From assembly GCA_028284285.1 (NCBI GenBank), contig JANQSA010000048.1:186001-250000 (forward strand): a stretch of 64,000 bases of DNA, read 5' to 3'. A program made the translations under genes and the position numbers. The notes below the pieces were generated by a model. It had not been told where the DNA came from and searched no databases. It saw only the letters and a list, made by a program, of their open reading frames with translations. Positions 59,638 to 64,000 of this stretch are shown in pieces. Positions within the stretch are counted from its first letter, which is position 1, and every line of letters begins with the position of its first letter. The stretch is from Croceivirga sp. Lineage in GTDB: Bacteria; Bacteroidota; Bacteroidia; Flavobacteriales; Flavobacteriaceae.

Positions 59638-60324
59638 TCATCCCAGTTTTGCAACAGCTCTTGCAAAATCTAAATCATCAAAGTCATCTATATCAACTGC
59701 GGCTTTCCAATCTATATCGAACATGGTATAATCATCACCATAAAAAGTCTTGCTCTTTTTGAACTCTTCTACCTCTGCTATCCATATTGCTCCAGTTGGG
59801 CAATGAAGCTCCTCAAGGTCTTGAGATCTCATTTTAATTTCCTTTCTATATAGAGGAGATGCTCTTTGAGTGTTTTTATCAATTCTATGTGCCCACCAAG
59901 GGTTCATCCAACCATATCTAAAGCTGCTTATTTGAAACTTATTGTTATTTCTTATAAAGTTCAACAAGGACAGTTTTATTTCCCTAGCCTTTCTTAATGG
60001 GCAGTTTGGCATAAGCATTACAACTATATCATATCTAAAGCCAAGTTTTTCAAGTGTCTCATAAACAGCAAGGCTCACCGGAGATTGGTCATCTGCGTAT
60101 TTTTCTCTCATAAAAGGCACCTTTGCCCCATATTCTTTGCAGGTCTGTGCAATTTCTTTATCATCGGTGCTAATAACAATGTCTGAAAAAATCTTTGTTT
60201 TTTTTGCTTCCTCAATGGTCCAAGCAATCATAGGTTTGCCCTCAAAATCAATTATATTTTTTTTTGGTATCCGTTTACTCCCTCCCCGAGCGGGAATAAT
60301 GGCCACTATTTTTTTTTCTACCAT
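59638..60324 (-). CDS. pseF: Pseudaminate cytidylyltransferase
   Basis: 228 residues of the acylneuraminate cytidylyltransferase family. AIIPARGGSKRIPKKNI binds CTP, and VISTDDKEIAQTCKEYGAKVPFMRE, MLMPNCPLRKAREIKLSL and DIDWKAAVDIDDFDDLDFA are typical. It forms CMP-Pse, the activated donor. I start at the ATG at 60324 to avoid a longer overlap with the SDR gene; 60333 is also possible. Confidence 0.93.
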   Translation of the reverse strand: MVEKKIVAIIPARGGSKRIPKKNIIDFEGKPMIAWTIEEAKKTKIFSDIVISTDDKEIAQTCKEYGAKVPFMREKYADDQSPVSLAVYETLEKLGFRYDIVVMLMPNCPLRKAREIKLSLLNFIRNNNKFQISSFRYGWMNPWWAHRIDKNTQRASPLYRKEIKMRSQDLEELHCPTGAIWIAEVEEFKKSKTFYGDDYTMFDIDWKAAVDIDDFDDLDFARAVAKLG

Positions 60325-61097
60325 ATTGTCCATCCGCTATCATAAATTAAATTATGCCCGGTCATCCCTATTGAACCATCAGATACTAAAAACTCCACAG
60401 GGTTTGCCACTTCAACAGGTTCCAACATTCTATTTTGTGGATTAAGTGAACTATACTTTTTAATAAATTCATCAGGTGTTCTTCCCTTAACGCCTCCGAA
60501 GGATACACTGTTTACCCGTATATTTTTATCCGAAAGTCTTACCGCTAATTCTTTGGTAAGGTGAATTTGGGATGCTTTTGAAATGCCGTATTGAATTGGA
60601 GATTGTTGTGCAAAATCATCATACAAATAAGGAGTTGGTGCTACTACCCCATAAATGGAGGAAACAAAAATTATGTTTTTCAAAGCTTTTCCAAAATCAG
60701 ACTTTAAGATATTCATTGTCAATTCATATGGAATTGCTACCCCAAGTTTAAACTCGCCCATAATATTTTCAATAGAGCTTGTTCCGTCTTCCCCGATTGC
60801 AAGCATATCGAGAGATCTTGCATTATAAATTATTACTTCAGGATATATCTTTTCTTTCTTAAAAAAGTCAATGAAATTCTCAACATAAGTATTTTTCAAA
60901 AAGTCGACTTCTAACAAAAGAAGATTGTTTTCAAGACCATCTAAATCCAGTTCTTTGATCAATTGTTTTCTTTTGTCTTTGTTCCGTGTGGTAATAATTA
61001 TCCTATGCCCTTTTTTCAAAAGGCGTAAAACCAATTGCTTTCCTACTAGGCCTGTACCGCCTGTAATAACTATTGTTTTAAGCTTACTTATCTCCAT
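60318..61097 (-). CDS. SDR-family oxidoreductase
   Basis: 259-residue classic SDR. The cofactor loop is TGGTGLVGKQL; catalytic Ser is in IIFVSSIYGVV and the Tyr-Lys pair in QYGISKASQIHL. The C-terminus TGHNLIYDSGWTIW is the usual FabG-like end. It overlaps pseF by 7 bp and the Gfo/Idh gene by 14 bp. The reaction is unknown, but its position inside the pathway suggests it reduces or oxidises a sugar or acyl donor of the nonulosonic acid. Confidence 0.87.
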   Translation of the reverse strand: MEISKLKTIVITGGTGLVGKQLVLRLLKKGHRIIITTRNKDKRKQLIKELDLDGLENNLLLLEVDFLKNTYVENFIDFFKKEKIYPEVIIYNARSLDMLAIGEDGTSSIENIMGEFKLGVAIPYELTMNILKSDFGKALKNIIFVSSIYGVVAPTPYLYDDFAQQSPIQYGISKASQIHLTKELAVRLSDKNIRVNSVSFGGVKGRTPDEFIKKYSSLNPQNRMLEPVEVANPVEFLVSDGSIGMTGHNLIYDSGWTIW

Positions 61098-61983
61098 TCT
61101 CTATTATTCGTACAATTTCCAGCACATCACTTTCTGATAAATTAGCTTTTCTTTTATGAACCAACTGAATAAAATAACGCAAAGACTCTCGAAAAGCATA
61201 AAATGTGTCTTCAAAATGGATTTCCCTATATGTTTCTTTTCCTTGTAACGTGATTTGTAAAGGGGATTTAACAGTTCCCGTAACTGTAAAAATAGCGGTC
61301 AGGCTAGCCCATCTGACCAATACTTTTACAATGTCTTTATCGTTGAACAATTTCCTTATTTCCAACAAACTGCCACGTTCAGGAAACATTTTAACAACTG
61401 GCTCTATGATGTGAATTGCATATTTTTTCCAATCTTTCATAATTGAAGCTTCAACATAACTATATTCATCACTCCCAAAAATAAAATCAAACTCTTTTGC
61501 AAATCTCATAGCAGAGCATGTAAAGATTATTTGATTATTTTTCTTTCCCATATTTAAAATCTCTTTTGCTTCCTTATAGGAAAAGGCCAAAGGCTTATCT
61601 ATGAAAATTGGAATTCCTGCTTCTATGAAAGGTCTAACAAATTCTAAATGGTTTTCAGCATCATCCCTTGCCAGCAGAACTGCATCAACAAAATTGATTA
61701 AATCTTCTTTTTTTTTGACTACATTGTTTATTTTGGAAAAACTGGCGACTTCGTTGGAGATATCAAGCGATTGGGTCCAAATATGTGTTACCTCAGCTAA
61801 ATCTGTTAGAAAAGAATCTGGGTACTTTTCTTTCTCTAGATATTCTGGGATTACTTTAAAAGGACAATGAAAATTGTTGTCAAAACCATTAAATATGGCA
61901 CTCCATGAGTATGGGTGACCATTACCCTTGCTTAATCCTATCACACCCAATTTTAACTTTTCATCAGTCTTTATTGTTTCCAT
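61084..61983 (-). CDS. Gfo/Idh/MocA-family oxidoreductase
   Basis: 299 residues: a Rossmann N-terminus (KLGVIGLSKGNGHPYSWSA; the second Gly of the usual GxGxxG is a Leu-Ser-type variation) with the diagnostic PIFIDKPLAFSYKEAKEI block holding the EKP-like Lys, and a beta-sheet C-terminal domain. The overall start is slightly atypical, so NAD binding should be confirmed. It lies between the SDR and the aldo/keto reductase, overlapping both. Sugar oxidation is likely; substrate unknown. Confidence 0.82.
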   Translation of the reverse strand: METIKTDEKLKLGVIGLSKGNGHPYSWSAIFNGFDNNFHCPFKVIPEYLEKEKYPDSFLTDLAEVTHIWTQSLDISNEVASFSKINNVVKKKEDLINFVDAVLLARDDAENHLEFVRPFIEAGIPIFIDKPLAFSYKEAKEILNMGKKNNQIIFTCSAMRFAKEFDFIFGSDEYSYVEASIMKDWKKYAIHIIEPVVKMFPERGSLLEIRKLFNDKDIVKVLVRWASLTAIFTVTGTVKSPLQITLQGKETYREIHFEDTFYAFRESLRYFIQLVHKRKANLSESDVLEIVRIIENGDK

Positions 61984-62855
61984 TTCGAAGGATTTAAAAG
62001 CTCACTGTTTTTTACTTCAAACCTGTCTATTTTAGTAAATAATGAAGAATCATAGTTTCGGTTTATTGCCTGAATATTACTTTCCAATTGAGTAATCGAA
62101 TCAATCCCTATTAAAACCTTATCAATATAATTTTTCGACAGCGGATAGTTAATCGCCAATTGATGTATGGAGATTAAATTGGATTTACAAAAATCCCTAA
62201 TCTTCTTAAGTTCATCTTTTAACTCCAATATAGTACCACTCAATGTGTCAATATCTTTAAAAAACAAACCTTGTAAGAATGACGATCTAGTGTGAATTTC
62301 CAAACCCCTTTTTTTTGTCTTATCCAAAATCGAAAATCTTTGACTATGATTGTCCAACAAGTTGAAGGGTAGTTGTACCAAATCAATACAATCGTAAGTA
62401 AGTAACTCTTCCAACTGCATGTTAGAATAAACGGAGACACCTATTTTGTTCACTTTCCCCGTTGATTTGAGTTTTGTTATTTGTTCGGCAAAAAAGTCAT
62501 AGTTGATTCTAAAATCATCGAAAGAATGGAACATGTAACCATATAATCTAGGCGTTTTAAATTGTTTTAAGAGTTTGTCAACTCTCTCGACCAATTGGGG
62601 TTTCGCTTCGTTTTCGTAGTTTGAATACTTAGTAATAATTTCAAAACGATTGACTGAGTTTAAGTGATATTCACTAATAATTTTATGCGAATCACCATAT
62701 GCTTCAGCAGTATCTAAGATGCCTATCCCTAGACTAAAAGCTTTATCTAAAATTTGAAAAACATCTTCTTTACTTGGTCTTCCTTTGGTATTGTTGATAC
62801 CATAGTTGGTTCCAAATTGTACTGTTCCAAGTATAATTTTATTAACTTTCGACAA
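61971..62855 (-). CDS. Aldo/keto reductase of the pseudaminic cluster
   Basis: 294 residues from a TTG at 62855 (MSKVNKIILGTVQFGTNYG). The catalytic tetrad is D48 (LDTAEAYG), Y53, K76 (IITKYS) and H110 (MFHSFDDF), so it should be active. It belongs to the AKR branch often found in nonulosonic and sugar clusters. The start is uncertain: TTG codons at 62879 and 62873 and a GTG at 62861 are also in frame, but cause up to 38 bp overlap with pseC. Substrate not identified. Confidence 0.83.
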   Translation of the reverse strand: MSKVNKIILGTVQFGTNYGINNTKGRPSKEDVFQILDKAFSLGIGILDTAEAYGDSHKIISEYHLNSVNRFEIITKYSNYENEAKPQLVERVDKLLKQFKTPRLYGYMFHSFDDFRINYDFFAEQITKLKSTGKVNKIGVSVYSNMQLEELLTYDCIDLVQLPFNLLDNHSQRFSILDKTKKRGLEIHTRSSFLQGLFFKDIDTLSGTILELKDELKKIRDFCKSNLISIHQLAINYPLSKNYIDKVLIGIDSITQLESNIQAINRNYDSSLFTKIDRFEVKNSELLNPSKWKQ

Positions 62856-63993
62856 ATGCACATACTTTTTCAATGACAAAATCTTGCTCTTCTTGATTTA
62901 AAGTAGGATACATTGGGAGACTAATGCACCTGTCATAATATTTTTCTGAATTACTTAAATCAGCTTCTGAATATCCGATTTTTTCATAATAAGGTAATTT
63001 ATGCACAGGTATATAATGAATTTGTGCATATATTTTATTCGTCCTAAGGTATTCGTATAGACCTGCTCTATTCTCTACTTCGACAACAAACAAATGATGT
63101 GCATTGTATGAATTCTTGGGTAAGAATTGATAATTAATCTTGTTTTTAAATGCTTCCTTATATCTAGATGCTATTTCATTCCTTTTTTTGACACCGGCTA
63201 CATTTTTTTTGAGCTGTACAATTCCAAGCGCAGACTGTATATCTGTAAGCCGATAATTAAACCCAAGCTCTCGCATTTCATAATACCATCCTCCATGATT
63301 TTGAGCCATGTTTTCTTTTGTTATACCGTGGGTTCTTAACATGGCTATTTTTTTAAACAGTTTTTCGGAATTCGTAGTTACCATTCCTCCCTCACCACAA
63401 GCAATATGTTTCACAGGATGAAACGAAAAGACCCCAATATCAGCATAGTGCGCATTTCCACACATTTGCTTATTCCCAGAAGAGTCGGTAAAGTATCCCC
63501 CAGGTGCATGGCAGGCGTCTTCTATAATCCATAAATTGAACTCATCGGCTAGCTTTCTAAACTCTTCCATATTAACCGGAAGACCGGCAAAATCAACCGG
63601 GATTATTCCTTTAAAAAACCCTTTAGGTTTACTTTCTAAAAGTTCCCTGGTTTTTTCCAATGACAACAGATACGTGTTAGGGTCAATATCTGCAAACCAT
63701 ACTTCTGCGCCCACATATCTGGCACAATTGGCAGAGGCGGCAAATGTAATTGGACTAGTTATAATTCGTTCGCCCTTTTTCAATCCCAGGGCAATTACTC
63801 CAAGATGCAGGCCAGCTGTTGCATTATTTACAGCAATTGCATATCTAGCACCTACATACTTAGCGAAGGCTTCTTCAAATTCCGAAATCTTAGGACCTTG
63901 GGTTAAATAATCTGCTTTAAGTACAGAAACTACCGCCTCGATGTCGGAATCATCGATATATTGCCTCCCATAGGGAATAGGTTTCATTTTCAT
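62842..63993 (-). CDS. pseC: UDP-4-amino-trideoxyaltrose aminotransferase
   Basis: 383-residue PLP enzyme of the DegT family. The PLP lysine is K195 in FSFHPVKHIACGEGG; other blocks are LTQGPKISEFEEAFAKYVGA, IVEDACHAPGGYF-like IIEDACHAPGG, and RLTDIQSALG. It adds the 4-amino group in the Pse pathway, after PseB. It starts 7 bases from the right edge. PseB should be upstream, outside the window. Confidence 0.93.
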   Translation of the reverse strand: MKMKPIPYGRQYIDDSDIEAVVSVLKADYLTQGPKISEFEEAFAKYVGARYAIAVNNATAGLHLGVIALGLKKGERIITSPITFAASANCARYVGAEVWFADIDPNTYLLSLEKTRELLESKPKGFFKGIIPVDFAGLPVNMEEFRKLADEFNLWIIEDACHAPGGYFTDSSGNKQMCGNAHYADIGVFSFHPVKHIACGEGGMVTTNSEKLFKKIAMLRTHGITKENMAQNHGGWYYEMRELGFNYRLTDIQSALGIVQLKKNVAGVKKRNEIASRYKEAFKNKINYQFLPKNSYNAHHLFVVEVENRAGLYEYLRTNKIYAQIHYIPVHKLPYYEKIGYSEADLSNSEKYYDRCISLPMYPTLNQEEQDFVIEKVCAFVES

Positions 63994-64000
63994 ATTGATC

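Noticed and set aside
1-64000. CRISPR arrays, tRNA, rRNA, intact transposase or phage genes
   Set aside because: No regular direct repeats with spacers, no TTCGAATC-type T-arm with acceptor ends, and no recognisable transposase or integrase.

Overview
The window is a chromosomal segment from a member of the Bacteroidota, most likely a marine Flavobacteriaceae. The signs are a SprE/PorW-type lipoprotein of the type IX secretion and gliding machinery, an HU/CCDC81-SPOR fusion protein, a propeller-AraC regulator of SusR type, an atpBEFHAG operon without atpD or atpC, weak Shine-Dalgarno sequences with TAnnTTTG-like promoter elements, and several families known mainly from flavobacteria (DUF4292, DUF4254, DUF5687, DUF6427, DUF6341). 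I see no tRNA, rRNA, CRISPR array, phage or intact insertion sequence.

Layout. 1-8.7 kb is mixed housekeeping: the end of an outer-membrane barrel gene, plsC, a GlsB-like protein, trpS, an unknown coiled-coil membrane protein, a structured intergenic repeat, dprA, the HU-SPOR protein, a thioesterase, a lipoprotein/barrel pair and an aldo/keto reductase. 8.7-14.6 kb is a minus-strand envelope operon: flippase, dut, sugar nucleotidyltransferase, TPR protein, DUF4292 lipoprotein and an EnvC-like degenerate M23 protein. 14.7-17.2 kb holds a lipoprotein and a coupled hydrolase / ECF sigma factor / membrane protein set. 17.3-26.0 kb is one long minus-strand run, sprE - bactofilin - atpZ - small membrane protein - atpBEFHAG, closed by a terminator; a hairpin separates atpE from atpF.

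26-31 kb contains a propeller/AraC membrane regulator followed by three small exported proteins of unknown function. 31-36 kb has an ABC exporter pair, a PaaE-like ferredoxin reductase with a Crp-type regulator, a START-like protein and a patatin. 36.5-38.8 kb is an arsenosugar-type cluster: DUF2064 protein, CxxC peroxidase-like protein and ArsS. 39-43.7 kb is conserved flavobacterial core: TetR regulator, GT9, DUF4254, DUF6427, DUF6341 and purD.

43.7 kb to the right edge is one large surface-polysaccharide locus on the minus strand, becoming visibly AT-rich from about 50 kb. It encodes UDP-xylose synthase, an initiating sugar transferase, GDP-rhamnose enzymes (Rmd, Gmd), a GT4, an epimerase, an O-antigen ligase, a Wzy-like polymerase, a KpsS-like protein, a Wzx flippase and a pseudaminic-acid pathway (PseI, PseG, PseF, PseC). 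PseB is probably just beyond the edge. No PseH acetyltransferase is present. In its place are two divergent tandem formyltransferase-like proteins and a PIG-L deacetylase, plus an SDR, a Gfo/Idh oxidoreductase and an aldo/keto reductase. This suggests an N-formylated or otherwise modified nonulosonic acid, and it is the most promising novelty in the window.
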